This document shows positions 1 to 9,062 of a DNA stretch of 64,000 bases, piece after piece. The notes beneath the pieces were generated by a model that ran no database searches, was not told the origin of the DNA, and saw only the letters and a program-made list of their open reading frames with translations. The stretch is from Achromobacter deleyi. Its GTDB lineage: Bacteria; Pseudomonadota; Gammaproteobacteria; Burkholderiales; Burkholderiaceae_B. The DNA is taken from contig NZ_CP065997.1 of the NCBI RefSeq assembly GCF_016127315.1, positions 248,001 to 312,000 of the forward strand. The letters are read 5' to 3'. The position numbers and the translations under genes were made by a program. The first letter of the stretch is position 1. Each line of letters starts with the position of its first letter.

Positions 1-1181
1 GCTGGACCGAGACCGCCACGCGCGGCAAGATGGCCGCCAAGGTCATCGCCAACATCGAAGCGCCCGACGCCAACACCATCCGCATCACGCTCAAGCAGCC
101 CTATGCGCCGCTGACCGCGCTGCTGGCCATGAACAACGCCGCCGCCGTGATCATGCCCAAGGGCAAGATCGCCCCGGTGCTGACCGAGATCGTCGGCACC
201 GGCCCCTACCAGCTCAAGGCGCGCGTGCCGGACCAGTACATCCAGCTGACCCGCTTCGACGGCTACAAGCAGCGCGAAGGCGAGCCCGACGGCTACGGCG
301 GCGCGCGCAAGCAATACCTGGACGAGATCCGCTTCGTGCCGGTCGGCAACGCCAACACCCGCTCCGAAGCCGCCGCCGCGGGCCAGTTCGACTACGTCGA
401 CTCGCTGCCGGTGGAAGCGCTGGACAAGCTCAAGGGCGGCCGCTCCGACCCGGTGATGCTCAAGCCCTTCGGCTGGCCGCGCCTGGTGCTCAACACCAAG
501 CAGGGCATCATGTCCAACCTGGCGGTGCGCCAGGCCGTGCAGCTGGCGCTGAACGAAGAGGACATGCTGTACGCCGCCTTCGGCAACAAGGACTTCTACA
601 AGCTCAACGGCGACCTCTATCCGGAAGGCTATCCGTGGGCCACGTCGCTGGGCGGCAAGGTCTACAACAAGGGCGATGCCGCCGCGGCCAAGAAGCTGCT
701 GGACAGCGCCAACGTGGCCGACAAGAAGATCCGCATCCTGACCAGCCAGCAATACGAGTTCCACTACAAGATGGCGCTGGTGGCCGCGGAATACCTGAAG
801 GCCGCCGGTTTCACGGTGGACATGCAGGTGGTGGACTGGGCCACGCTGACACAGCGTCGCCAGGACCCGGCCGTGTGGGACATCTTCATCACCCACAGCG
901 TGTTCCTGCCCGAGCCCGCGCTGATCGACTTCCCGTCCAAGGACGCGCCGGGCTGGTGGGACACGCCGCGCCGCGCGCAGGTGATGGATGCCTTCAACCA
1001 GGCCCGCACCCAGGAAGAACGCGTCAAGCGCTGGGCCGACGTGCAGCAGGCCGTGTATGACGAAGTGCCGTTCGTGAAGGTCGGCGACTTCAACGCCCAG
1101 GCGGCCCGCTCGCCGTCGCTGCAAGGCGTCAAGCCGGCGCCGTGGCCGTTCTTCTGGAACGCCTGGAAGGCGCCGAAGTAA
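1..1181 (+). CDS. Peptide ABC transporter substrate-binding protein (5' end cut)
   Basis: The frame is open from base 3, so the true start lies left of the window; about 392 residues remain of a family (SBP_bac_5, DppA/OppA type) that is usually 500-540 long. Visible hallmarks are the central TGPYQL segment and the C-terminal stretch with alternating polar and aromatic residues ending in WPFFWNAWKAPK. It is the periplasmic binder that delivers peptides or similar solutes to the two permeases directly downstream. With a D-aminoacylase at the end of the same operon, the ligand may be a D-amino-acid-containing peptide or N-acyl-D-amino acid (inference). It could also bind another solute, since this family is broad. 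Confidence 0.93.
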   Translation, partial: WTETATRGKMAAKVIANIEAPDANTIRITLKQPYAPLTALLAMNNAAAVIMPKGKIAPVLTEIVGTGPYQLKARVPDQYIQLTRFDGYKQREGEPDGYGGARKQYLDEIRFVPVGNANTRSEAAAAGQFDYVDSLPVEALDKLKGGRSDPVMLKPFGWPRLVLNTKQGIMSNLAVRQAVQLALNEEDMLYAAFGNKDFYKLNGDLYPEGYPWATSLGGKVYNKGDAAAAKKLLDSANVADKKIRILTSQQYEFHYKMALVAAEYLKAAGFTVDMQVVDWATLTQRRQDPAVWDIFITHSVFLPEPALIDFPSKDAPGWWDTPRRAQVMDAFNQARTQEERVKRWADVQQAVYDEVPFVKVGDFNAQAARSPSLQGVKPAPWPFFWNAWKAPK

Positions 1182-1265
1182 GCCGCGCCGCGGGGCGGGC
1201 CGAACCGGCCTGCCCCGCGGCAACCCCAGCGCCCGAGTCGGCGCGCCGATCTTTAGGATGCCACT

Positions 1266-2207
1266 GTGTTGCGTTATCTCTTGAACCGGCTGGTCGGGCT
1301 GGTGGCCGTGATGTTCATCGTCGCGACCATCGTGTTCGTCATCATCCGCGTCACGCCCGGCAACCCCGCCGCCGTGATGCTCGGCCCCCAGGCCAGCCAG
1401 GCCGACATCGCCGCGCTGGAACACCAGCTGGGGCTGGACCGTCCCCTGCCCGTGCAATACGTGTCGTGGCTGGGCAAGCTGGTGCAGGGCGACCTGGGCC
1501 AATCCATCTTCATGAACAAGCCGGTGCTGGCGGCGCTGGCCGACCGCGCCGAGCCGACCCTGCTGCTGACGCTGATGTCGCTGTTCATCGCCACGCTCAT
1601 CGCGCTGCCGGTGGGCATTCTGTCGGCGGTCAAGCGCGGCACCACGCTGGACCAGTCGGTGCTGTCGTTCTCGATGTTCACCTCCAGCGTGCCGAGCTTC
1701 TGGCTGGGCCTGCTGCTGATGCAACTGTTCTCGGTCAAGCTGGGCTGGCTGCCGGTGTCGGGCTATGGCGGCCCCGACGCCTCGTTCGCCACGCGCCTGT
1801 CGCACCTGGTGCTGCCGGCGGTGGTGCTGGGGCTGGTGAACTCGGCGCTGATCACCCGCTTCATCCGCGCCAGCATGCTGGACGTGCTGCGCGACGACTA
1901 TGTGCGCACCGCGCGCGCCAAGGGCCTGACGGAAACCCGCGTGATCCTGAAGCACGCCGTGCGCAACGCGCTGATCCCGATCCTGACGGTGCTGGGCCTG
2001 ACCACCGCCCTGCTGATCAGCGGCGCCGTGGTGACCGAGACCGTTTTCGGCCTGCCTGGCGTGGGCAGCCTGGTGGTGTCGGCCGTGCTGCGCCGCGACT
2101 ATCCCGTCATCCAGGGTGCGCTGCTCATCATCGCGGCCATCTACGTGCTGATCAATCTGTTCATCGACCTGCTGTACCTGCTGGTCGATCCGCGCGTCCG
2201 ATATTGA
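1266..2207 (+). CDS. Peptide ABC transporter permease (DppB/OppB type)
   Basis: A 313-residue inner-membrane protein of normal length for the family, with an N-terminal hydrophobic helix (residues 8-30) followed by the BPD_transp_1 domain. The cytoplasmic coupling loop that contacts the ATPases is seen near residue 215 (VRTARAKGLTETRVILKHAVRN). The start is GTG at 1266; the next codon is TTG. It lies 84 bp after the binding protein and pairs with the second permease to form the channel for the same solute. Confidence 0.95.
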   Translation: MLRYLLNRLVGLVAVMFIVATIVFVIIRVTPGNPAAVMLGPQASQADIAALEHQLGLDRPLPVQYVSWLGKLVQGDLGQSIFMNKPVLAALADRAEPTLLLTLMSLFIATLIALPVGILSAVKRGTTLDQSVLSFSMFTSSVPSFWLGLLLMQLFSVKLGWLPVSGYGGPDASFATRLSHLVLPAVVLGLVNSALITRFIRASMLDVLRDDYVRTARAKGLTETRVILKHAVRNALIPILTVLGLTTALLISGAVVTETVFGLPGVGSLVVSAVLRRDYPVIQGALLIIAAIYVLINLFIDLLYLLVDPRVRY

Positions 2208-2223
2208 TGATGAACCCACCCCC

Positions 2224-2281
2224 GACGCGCCTTCGGCGCCTCCCCCTCAAGGGGGCGCCACGGGCGGCCCGGCAAAGCCGG
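2224..2281. repeat. Triple-hairpin intergenic repeat inside the transporter operon
   Basis: Three short hairpins follow each other: GCGCC-TTC-GGCGC (2227-2239), CCCCC-TCAA-GGGGG (2242-2255, extendable by GGCG/CGCC outside) and CCGGC-AAA-GCCGG (2269-2281). The element fills the gap between the two permease genes. Similar hairpin runs occur between genes in Burkholderiales as far as I recall; only one copy is seen here. It may stabilise or attenuate the mRNA between the two permeases. Confidence 0.7.
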
Positions 2282-2327
2282 CTCCGCGGTGGCCCCGCCT
2301 GGAAGTGTTGCGAACGAAAAGACCGAA

Positions 2328-3197
2328 ATGACAAATCAGACTACAGTTAACGCCGGCACCGACCGCTGGCAGGTGTTGCGCCTGCTGGTGGCCCGCAAGA
2401 CCGTGCTGATCAGCCTGATCGTGCTGGTCGTGCTGGTGGCCGCGGCGCTGCTGGCGCCGTGGGTCAGCCCCTACGACCCGTTCAAGCTCTCCATCATGAA
2501 TCGGCTCAAGGCGCCCGGCGCCGTGCACTGGTTCGGCACCGACGACTTCGGCCGCGACGTGTTCAGCCGCGTCATCTACGGCGGCCGGCTGTCGCTGATG
2601 GTGGGCTTCTCGGTGGTGATCCTGTCCAGCGTGCTGGGCATCGCGCTGGGGCTGATCGCCGGGTTCTTCCGCTCGGCCGACAAGTTCGTGTCGCGCCTGA
2701 TCGACGCCATGATGGCCTTTCCCGACATCCTGCTGGCGATCTCGCTGGTGGCCGCGCTGGGCCCGTCGCTGGTGAACGTGGTGATCGCGCTGGGCATCGT
2801 CTACACGCCGCGCCTGGCCCGCATCGTGCGCGCCTCGACCCTGGTGATCCGCGAACTGCCGTTCGTCGAGGCCGCCCGCGCGCTGGGCGTGTCGACCTGG
2901 CGCATCGTCACCGTGCACGTGCTGCGCAACCTGCTGTCGCCGATCCTGGTGCAAGGCACGTTCATCTTCGCCTACGCGATCCTGGCCGAAGCCGGCCTGT
3001 CGTTCCTGGGCGTGGGCGTCTCGCCCGACATTCCCACCTGGGGCACCATGATCAACGCCGGCCAGCAGTACATGGGCTCGGCCGACTGGATCATGATCTT
3101 CCCCGGCATCGCCATCGTCCTGTCGGTGCTGTCGCTGCAACTGGTCGGCGACGGCCTGCGCGACGTGCTCGATCCGCGCCTGCGCAAGGAGCTGTAA
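2328..3197 (+). CDS. Peptide ABC transporter permease (DppC/OppC type)
   Basis: Inner-membrane permease of 289 residues. The first helix is at about 24-46, preceded by a short cytoplasmic tail, and the BPD_transp_1 domain carries a classic coupling motif near residue 185 (EAARALGVS...). ATG at 2328 is chosen because an earlier GTG at 2289 would translate into the hairpin repeat and add 13 residues unlike the family. It forms a heterodimer with the permease upstream; the next gene starts 2 bp after its stop. Confidence 0.95.
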   Translation: MTNQTTVNAGTDRWQVLRLLVARKTVLISLIVLVVLVAAALLAPWVSPYDPFKLSIMNRLKAPGAVHWFGTDDFGRDVFSRVIYGGRLSLMVGFSVVILSSVLGIALGLIAGFFRSADKFVSRLIDAMMAFPDILLAISLVAALGPSLVNVVIALGIVYTPRLARIVRASTLVIRELPFVEAARALGVSTWRIVTVHVLRNLLSPILVQGTFIFAYAILAEAGLSFLGVGVSPDIPTWGTMINAGQQYMGSADWIMIFPGIAIVLSVLSLQLVGDGLRDVLDPRLRKEL

Positions 3198-3199
3198 TC

Positions 3200-4207
3200 A
3201 TGACCGCAAGCACCCGAGACATCGTGCTGTCGGTGGAAGGCCTGAAGACCTGGTTCCACAGCCGCGACGGCATCGCCAAATCGGTGGACGGCGTCACCTT
3301 CGACCTGGCCCGCGGCGAGACGCTGGCCATCGTCGGCGAATCCGGCTCCGGCAAATCGGTCACCAGCCTGTCCATCATGGGCCTGCTGCCCAAGCCGGCC
3401 GGCCGCATCGAGGCGGGCAAGATCCGCTTCCGCGACCGCCGCGGGCAGGAACACGACCTGGCCCACGCCTCGCCCGCCACGCTGCGCCGCATCCGCGGCG
3501 CCGAGATCGCCATGATCTTCCAGGAGCCGATGACCAGCCTGAACCCGCTGTACACGGTGGGCGACCAGATCGCCGAAGCCGTGCTGCAGCATGAAGGCGG
3601 CTCGCACGCGGCGGCCATGAAGCGCGCCCGCGACATGCTCGACCGCGTCGAGATCCCCGCGGCCGACCGGCGCGTCAACGAATACCCGCACCAGATGTCC
3701 GGCGGCATGCGCCAGCGCGTCATGATCGCCCTGGCGCTGGCCTGCAACCCGGCGGTGCTGATCGCCGACGAACCCACCACCGCACTGGACGTGACGGTGC
3801 AGGCCCAGATCCTGGACCTGCTGCGCCGGCTGCAGGCCGAGATGAACATGAGCATCCTGTTCATCACCCACAACCTGGGCGTGGTGGCCGAGATCGCGCA
3901 TCGCGTCGCCGTGATGTACGCCGGCCGCGTGGTCGAGGACGCCGGCGTCTACGACCTGTTCGAGAAACCCACCCATCCGTACACCCGCGGCCTGCTGTCC
4001 TGTCTGCCGACCGCCGCGCTGCTGGCCTCGGGCGAGCGCCTGCGCGCCATCCCGGGCAACGTGCCGAGCGTGCTGTCGCTGCCCGCCGGCTGCACCTTCG
4101 CGCCGCGCTGCGCGCTGGCCGACGACGCGTGCCGCCGCGACGTGCCCGAACTGGTGGCGGTGCAGGACCAGCACCGCGCCCGCTGCATCAAGGTGACCCC
4201 GCTATGA
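3200..4207 (+). CDS. Peptide ABC transporter ATPase 1 (DppD/OppD type)
   Basis: A 335-residue ATP-hydrolysing subunit. Walker A is GESGSGKS (about residue 45), the signature is SGGMRQR, and Walker B is followed by [13 protein letters not shown]. The C-terminal region has the oligopeptide-transporter extension with a cysteine cluster ([14 protein letters not shown]), which binds an Fe-S cluster in some homologues. It powers the permease pair together with the next gene. Its stop overlaps the next start by 4 bp (ATGA), indicating translational coupling. Confidence 0.96.
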   Translation: MTASTRDIVLSVEGLKTWFHSRDGIAKSVDGVTFDLARGETLAIVGESGSGKSVTSLSIMGLLPKPAGRIEAGKIRFRDRRGQEHDLAHASPATLRRIRGAEIAMIFQEPMTSLNPLYTVGDQIAEAVLQHEGGSHAAAMKRARDMLDRVEIPAADRRVNEYPHQMSGGMRQRVMIALALACNPAVLIADEPTTALDVTVQAQILDLLRRLQAEMNMSILFITHNLGVVAEIAHRVAVMYAGRVVEDAGVYDLFEKPTHPYTRGLLSCLPTAALLASGERLRAIPGNVPSVLSLPAGCTFAPRCALADDACRRDVPELVAVQDQHRARCIKVTPL

Positions 4208-5205
4208 CCGCAAGCCCCCAACCCGCGCGCGCCGCCGAACCGCTGGTGCGCATCGAGGACCTGAAGGTCCACTTCCCCACCTCGCAGGCGCGCAACGCGC
4301 CGGTGGTGCGGGCGGTCGACGGCGTCAGCTTCGACGTGCCGCGCAACACCATCGTCGGCCTGGTGGGCGAGTCCGGCTCGGGCAAGACCACCACCGGCCG
4401 CGCCCTGCTGCGCCTGTTCGCGCCCACCGCCGGCCGCCTGCTGTTCGACGGCCAGGACCTGACCAAGCTCAACGAACAGCAGATGCTGCCGTGGCGCCGC
4501 CGCATGCAGATCGTGTTCCAGGATCCCTACGCCAGCCTCAACCCGCGCATGACGGTGGCCGAGATCCTGGGCGAGGCGCTCGACACCCATAAACTCGCGC
4601 AGCACCGCCGCGAGGCCCGCATCGGCGAACTGCTCGAGCGCGTCGGCCTGAACGCCGACCACAGCCGCCGCTATCCGCACGAATTCTCCGGCGGCCAGCG
4701 CCAGCGCATCGGCATCGCCCGCGCCCTGGCGGTGGAGCCGGACTTCATCGTGGCCGACGAACCGGTGTCGGCGCTGGACGTGTCGGTGCAGGCGCAGGTG
4801 CTGAACCTGCTGCAGGACCTGCAGCGCGACCTGGGCCTGACCATGCTGTTCGTGGCGCACGACCTGGCCGTGGTCGACTACCTGTGCGACGAAGTGGTGG
4901 TGATGTACCTGGGCCGCGTCATGGAACGCGGCCCGACCAGCGAGGTCTACGCGCGGCCGCGCCATCCGTACACCCGCGCGCTGCTGTCGGCCGCGCCGGT
5001 GCCGGATCCGCGCGCGCCGCGTTCGCGTATCCTGCTCAAGGGCGACATCCCCAGCCCGGTCAACCCGCCGTCGGGCTGCGTCTTCCGCACCCGCTGCCCG
5101 CACGCCATCGAGGCCTGCGCCTCGACCGAGGCGCGCGACGTCAACGTCGGGCCGGGCCACTTCGCCGCCTGTTCGCGCCTCGGCGATCCCGAACTGGCCG
5201 CGTAG
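4204..5205 (+). CDS. Peptide ABC transporter ATPase 2 (DppF/OppF type)
   Basis: Second nucleotide-binding subunit, 333 residues. Walker [11 protein letters not shown], signature [15 protein letters not shown] and Walker B followed by [15 protein letters not shown] are all intact, and the C-terminal oligopeptide extension keeps its cysteines ([14 protein letters not shown]). It starts at the ATG overlapping the stop of ATPase 1. Together the five genes make a complete importer; specificity must come from the binding protein. Confidence 0.96.
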   Translation: MTASPQPARAAEPLVRIEDLKVHFPTSQARNAPVVRAVDGVSFDVPRNTIVGLVGESGSGKTTTGRALLRLFAPTAGRLLFDGQDLTKLNEQQMLPWRRRMQIVFQDPYASLNPRMTVAEILGEALDTHKLAQHRREARIGELLERVGLNADHSRRYPHEFSGGQRQRIGIARALAVEPDFIVADEPVSALDVSVQAQVLNLLQDLQRDLGLTMLFVAHDLAVVDYLCDEVVVMYLGRVMERGPTSEVYARPRHPYTRALLSAAPVPDPRAPRSRILLKGDIPSPVNPPSGCVFRTRCPHAIEACASTEARDVNVGPGHFAACSRLGDPELAA

Positions 5206-5236
5206 CGCCTCGCCCGCATTGACCCAGGAACACCAC

Positions 5237-6109
5237 ATGAACATCATCCGCGACATCGTCTTCCAGATACGCAGCCGCCGGGACGACCTGAGCGTGACCG
5301 AGCGCAAGGTCGCCGACGCCATCCTGGACAACATCATCTGGAGCGCCAGCGCCACCGTGGACCAGCTGGCGGCCAAGGCCGGCGTCAGCATCGCCACCAT
5401 CTCGCGCTTTGCCCGCACCGTGGGCTGCGACGACACCCGCGACCTGAAGATGAAGCTGGCCCAGGCCAGCACGGTGGGCAGCCGCTTCCTGGACCAGAGC
5501 ACGCCGGCCGAGGAAAGCACGTTCTACGCGCGCATCTACGCCGACATCGAAAGCACCCTGCGCGCCCACCTGCCGACCTTCACCGAGCCGCTTTTTGAAG
5601 CGGCCGCCGGCATCGTCGACGGCGCCCGCATGGTCTACGTGTTCGGCATGGGCGGCGCGTCCGCCGTGCTGGCGCAGGAAGTGCAGTCGCGCCTGGTGCG
5701 CCTGGGCTACCCGATCGCGGTCTACAGCGACGCCGTGCTGCTGCGCATGGTGGCCGCCACGCTCGACGAGCGCGACGCGGTGGTGATCCTGTCGGCCTCC
5801 GGCCTGACGCCGGAAATCGTCGGCGCGGCCCGCATCGTCAAGCAGTACCGCGCCCGCATCGTCGCGGTCACCGACGCGACCTCGGAACTGGCCAAGCTGG
5901 CCGACGTGGTGCTGCCGATCCGCACCGACGAGACCGACTTCATCTACAAGCCCTCGGCCTCGCGCTACGCCATGATGCTGGCGATCGACCTGCTGTCGAC
6001 CGAGCTGGCGATGCTGAACCAAGAAGAGAACCGCGAACGCCTGCGCCGCATCAAGCTGGCGCTGGACGAACACCGCGGCGGCCCCAACCGGCTGCCGCTG
6101 GGCGACTGA
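5237..6109 (+). CDS. RpiR-family transcriptional regulator
   Basis: A 290-residue protein with an N-terminal HTH_6 domain (residues 1-78, including LAAKAGVSIATISRFARTVG) and a C-terminal SIS sugar-phosphate-binding fold (about 125-260) containing the loop FGMGGASAVLAQEVQ. RpiR proteins usually bind a phosphosugar or related metabolite and control the adjacent catabolic genes; here the likely targets are the transporter and deacylase. It sits within the operon, 31 bp after ATPase 2 and 14 bp before the deacylase. The ATG at 5237 is preferred over an upstream alternative start at 5219 by homology to the family N-terminus. Confidence 0.93.
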   Translation: MNIIRDIVFQIRSRRDDLSVTERKVADAILDNIIWSASATVDQLAAKAGVSIATISRFARTVGCDDTRDLKMKLAQASTVGSRFLDQSTPAEESTFYARIYADIESTLRAHLPTFTEPLFEAAAGIVDGARMVYVFGMGGASAVLAQEVQSRLVRLGYPIAVYSDAVLLRMVAATLDERDAVVILSASGLTPEIVGAARIVKQYRARIVAVTDATSELAKLADVVLPIRTDETDFIYKPSASRYAMMLAIDLLSTELAMLNQEENRERLRRIKLALDEHRGGPNRLPLGD

Positions 6110-6123
6110 ACCTGGAAACCAAG

Positions 6124-7605
6124 ATGTACGACACCCTCATCGGCAATGTCCGCGTGCTCGACGGCTCCGGCGGCGCCGAATACACCGCCGACGTCGCGCT
6201 GTCCGGCGGCCGCATCGCGGCCATCGGCGACCTGTCCGGCCAGCCGGCGGGACAGATCATCAATGGCGCCGGCCTGGCGCTCGCGCCCGGCTTCATCGAC
6301 GTCCACACCCACGACGACACCAACGTCATCCGCACGCCCGGCATGCTGCCCAAGCTGTCGCAGGGCGTGACCACGGTGGTGGTGGGCAACTGCGGCATCA
6401 GCGCCTCGCCGGTCTCGCTGCGCGGCGAACCGCCCGACCCGATGAACCTGCTGGGCCGGCGCGACGACTTCGCCTACCCGACCTTCGCCGATTACACCCG
6501 CGCCATCGAGGCCGCGCACCCCGCCGTCAACGTCGCCGCGCTGGTCGGCCACACCGCCCTGCGCAACAACCACATGGACCGCCTCGACCGCAGCGCCACG
6601 CGCGACGAAGTGATGGCCATGCGCGAGCAACTGCGCGAAGCCCTGGCCCACGGCGCCATCGGCCTGAGCACCGGCCTGGCCTACGGCTCGGCGATCGAGG
6701 CCGACACCGCCGAGGTCAAGCTGCTGGCCGAAGTCCTGGACGAATTCGGCGCGCTCTACACCACCCACCTGCGCTCGGAATTCGCCGCCATCCTGGAAGC
6801 CATGCAGGAAGCCTTCGACATCGCCCTGCACGCCCGCGTGCCGGTGGTGGTGTCGCACCTGAAGTGCGCCGGCGCCGGCAACTGGGGCCGCACCAAGGAA
6901 GTGCTGTTCAAGCTGGAGAACGCCGGCCGCATGCAGCACGTGGGCTGCGACTGCTACCCGTACTCGGCCAGCTCGTCCACCCTCGACCTCAAGCAGGTCA
7001 CCGACGAATTCGACATCGACATCACCTGGTCGGTGCCGCACCCCGAACAGGCCCGCCGCAAACTGTCCGCCATCGCCGCCGACTGGAACGTGACGCTGCT
7101 CGACGCCGCCAGGCGCCTGCAACCGGCCGGCGCGGTCTATCACAACATGCACGAGGACGACGTGCGCCGCGTGCTGTCGAACCGGCTCACCATGGTCGGC
7201 TCCGACGGCCTGCCCAACGACCCCATGCCGCATCCGCGCCTGTGGGGCGCCTTCCCGCGCGTGCTCGGCCACTACAGCCGCGACGTCGGCCTGTTCCCGC
7301 TGCCCGAAGCCGTCCACAAGATGACCGGCCTGTCCGCCGCCCGCTTCGGCCTGGCCGAACGCGGCCTGGTGCGCGAAGGCTTCCACGCCGACCTGGTGCT
7401 GTTCGACCCCGCCACCATCATCGACCGCGCCACCTTCGCCGCCCCCGTCCAGACCGCCGCCGGCATCGAGGCCGTCTGGGTCAACGGCGTCCTGTCCTAC
7501 CGCCACGGCCAACCCACCGGCGACCGCGCCGGCCGCTGGCTGCCCCGCAACGGCGACCTGCGCGCCAGCTTCGCCGCCTCAACCCCCGCCCCCCAGGAGC
7601 CCTGA
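6124..7605 (+). CDS. N-acyl-D-amino-acid deacylase (D-aminoacylase)
   Basis: A 493-residue cytoplasmic amidohydrolase that removes the acyl group from N-acyl-D-amino acids, giving a free D-amino acid. Expected metal and catalytic residues are visible: HTH at 61-63, the cysteine of VGNCGIS at 90, His215 (TTHLRSE), His245 (SHLKCAG) and Asp361 (VGSDGLPNDP). Length matches characterised D-aminoacylases (about 480-500). It is cotranscribed with the ABC importer and a RidA gene only 1 bp downstream, so the substrate is probably imported. Family members differ in preference (D-Glu, D-Asp or neutral), which cannot be read here. Confidence 0.94.
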   Translation: MYDTLIGNVRVLDGSGGAEYTADVALSGGRIAAIGDLSGQPAGQIINGAGLALAPGFIDVHTHDDTNVIRTPGMLPKLSQGVTTVVVGNCGISASPVSLRGEPPDPMNLLGRRDDFAYPTFADYTRAIEAAHPAVNVAALVGHTALRNNHMDRLDRSATRDEVMAMREQLREALAHGAIGLSTGLAYGSAIEADTAEVKLLAEVLDEFGALYTTHLRSEFAAILEAMQEAFDIALHARVPVVVSHLKCAGAGNWGRTKEVLFKLENAGRMQHVGCDCYPYSASSSTLDLKQVTDEFDIDITWSVPHPEQARRKLSAIAADWNVTLLDAARRLQPAGAVYHNMHEDDVRRVLSNRLTMVGSDGLPNDPMPHPRLWGAFPRVLGHYSRDVGLFPLPEAVHKMTGLSAARFGLAERGLVREGFHADLVLFDPATIIDRATFAAPVQTAAGIEAVWVNGVLSYRHGQPTGDRAGRWLPRNGDLRASFAASTPAPQEP

Positions 7606-7606
7606 C

Positions 7607-8023
7607 ATGAGCAGCACCACCCCCACCGCCGACAACAACGGCATCACCCGCTACGGCGTCGCCGGCGGCACCGGCCAAGGCGGCTCCCACATGCCCTTCG
7701 CCCGCGCCGTCGCCGCCGACGGCTGGCTCTACGTCTCGGGCCAGGTCCCCATGGAAAACGGCGAAGTCATCGAAGGCGGCACCGTCGCCCAATCCCACAA
7801 GGCCATCCAGCAGGTCCTCGCCATCCTCAAGGAAGCCGGCTACGGCCCCGAACACGTCGTCCGCTGCGGCGTCTGGCTCGACGACGCCCGCGACTTCCCC
7901 TCGTTCAACAAGGTCTTCAAGGAATACTTCGGCGCAAATCCCCCCGCCCGCGCCTGCGTGCAGTCGCCGCTGATGGTGGATGCAAAGGTAGAAATCGACT
8001 GTGTAGCGTATAAGCGCCCGTAA
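7607..8023 (+). CDS. RidA-family (YjgF/UK114) deaminase-like protein
   Basis: A 138-residue member of the Rid family, which hydrolyses reactive enamine/imine intermediates made by PLP enzymes or amino-acid oxidases. The family core is seen as WLYVSGQVPMENG and the late segment with the conserved arginine (PPARACVQSPLM) that binds the carboxylate of the substrate. It is the last gene of the D-amino-acid operon, which suggests it clears imino acids from D-amino-acid oxidation (inference). A terminator follows at 8146. Confidence 0.93.
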   Translation: MSSTTPTADNNGITRYGVAGGTGQGGSHMPFARAVAADGWLYVSGQVPMENGEVIEGGTVAQSHKAIQQVLAILKEAGYGPEHVVRCGVWLDDARDFPSFNKVFKEYFGANPPARACVQSPLMVDAKVEIDCVAYKRP

Positions 8024-8061
8024 TTCGCAACGGGCCCCCACGCACCATCAAATCGTCAGGC

Positions 8062-8090
8062 GAAAAAAAAGCGGTTCCAGCGAACCGCTT
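8062..8090 (-). terminator. Rho-independent terminator, minus strand
   Basis: Stem AAGCGGTTC/GAACCGCTT (8069-8077 with 8082-8090); read on the minus strand it is followed by a run of eight T. It would end ftsK-lolA transcripts after they cross the inverted-repeat element. Confidence 0.7.
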
Positions 8091-8145
8091 CATCAGCGCG
8101 CAGCGCCCCCCCGCCCCGACGCAAGACACCACGTATGCAAAAAAC

Positions 8146-8168
8146 GGCCGCCCGCGCGGCCTTTTTTT
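8146..8168 (+). terminator. Rho-independent terminator for the D-amino-acid operon
   Basis: Stem GGCCGC/GCGGCC with a CCGC loop followed by seven T on the plus strand. An A-run before the stem makes it potentially bidirectional. Confidence 0.75.
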
Positions 8169-8234
8169 GCGGGCAACGCAAACCTCTCACATGCCCCCTA
8201 GGCCTAGCAGCGCCGCACATCTCGAAACCGGTAG

Positions 8235-8397
8235 CCCGGCGCGGGGCGCGCAGGCGGTGAGCGCGCCGTCGATGCGCCCGACGGAATCCGAAGGCAGCCG
8301 CCGCAGGCGGCAACGAGGATGAGGATGGGGGAGTCCGGAGCGAACGCTCCGGACCGCAATCGTTGGCGCGCTCACCGCCTGCGCGCCCCGTGCCGGG
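8235..8397. repeat. 163-bp element with 33-bp terminal inverted repeats
   Basis: Arms at 8235-8267 and 8365-8397 are complementary at 32 of 33 positions (only 8241 against 8391 differs). Inside lie a perfect 10-bp hairpin with a 2-nt loop, GTCCGGAGCG/CGCTCCGGAC (8333-8354), and a GCCGCC-GCA-GGCGGC hairpin. It is non-coding and sits between convergent genes, like a BIME or small non-autonomous mobile element. Confidence 0.75.
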
Positions 8398-8423
8398 CGG
8401 CCTACGAAGCAAGCCCCGCCCAA

Positions 8424-9062
8424 CTACATCTTGACAACATCCACGCCCTTGGGCGCCACAAACCGAAACTCCCCCTCCCCCAGCTTGGGATTGGGAACGA
8501 TCCCCGAAAGATCCACCCGCGTCGTCTGCCCAAAAGAATCGAGCAACTCCACCCGCACCGGCAGATTGTCCTTCATCCCGATATCCACCCGGGAGAACCC
8601 CGCATCCGCCGTCCGCGGCTTCGCCCGCAGCCAGTCGATGCCATCCTTGGAAGGCAACGCCGACACATCGAACGACTGCTCCAGCGACCCCGACCCGAAC
8701 AGGATCGCCGCTGGCGACGTCCCGATGGCGGCATCCACCTTGCGCTCGGTCACCTGCGCCAGGTCCGGATCGAACTGGAACACCTGCCGCCCATCGGAGA
8801 TCACCAGCTGTTCATAAGGCTTCTGCACCGCCCACTTGAACTTGCCCGGCCGCTGGAACGAAAACACGCCCGTCTGCGCCGGCTGCGTGCGCCCCTGCGG
8901 ATTCACGGTGTACTGCGAAAACGACCCCGTCGCCGCCGTCACAGTGTTCACGAACGCGCGCAACTGCTCCTGCGCCGTGGCGGCCATGGCCGAAGCCGGC
9001 GCCAACGCGGGGGCCACGCAAAATGCCAGGGCGGCGGCCAGGCCGCGAAACGTCTTCATCAT
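8424..9062 (-). CDS. lolA: Outer-membrane lipoprotein carrier protein LolA
   Basis: A 212-residue periplasmic chaperone that takes lipoproteins from LolCDE and passes them to LolB. An N-terminal signal peptide (about residues 1-28, ending ASAMA) precedes the LolA fold, with the family pattern GxFxQ as TGSFSQYT and later [13 protein letters not shown]. The start is one of two consecutive ATG codons; the first overlaps the ftsK stop. Order ftsK-lolA is usual in Proteobacteria. Confidence 0.94.
   Translation of the reverse strand: MMKTFRGLAAALAFCVAPALAPASAMAATAQEQLRAFVNTVTAATGSFSQYTVNPQGRTQPAQTGVFSFQRPGKFKWAVQKPYEQLVISDGRQVFQFDPDLAQVTERKVDAAIGTSPAAILFGSGSLEQSFDVSALPSKDGIDWLRAKPRTADAGFSRVDIGMKDNLPVRVELLDSFGQTTRVDLSGIVPNPKLGEGEFRFVAPKGVDVVKM

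Larger units (their letters stand above)
8024..8423. other. 400-bp intergenic region between ridA-like gene and lolA
   Basis: No convincing gene is seen. It holds two terminator hairpins (8069-8090 and 8146-8168) and a long inverted-repeat element (8235-8397). The flanking genes converge, so the region needs no promoter. Confidence 0.7.
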
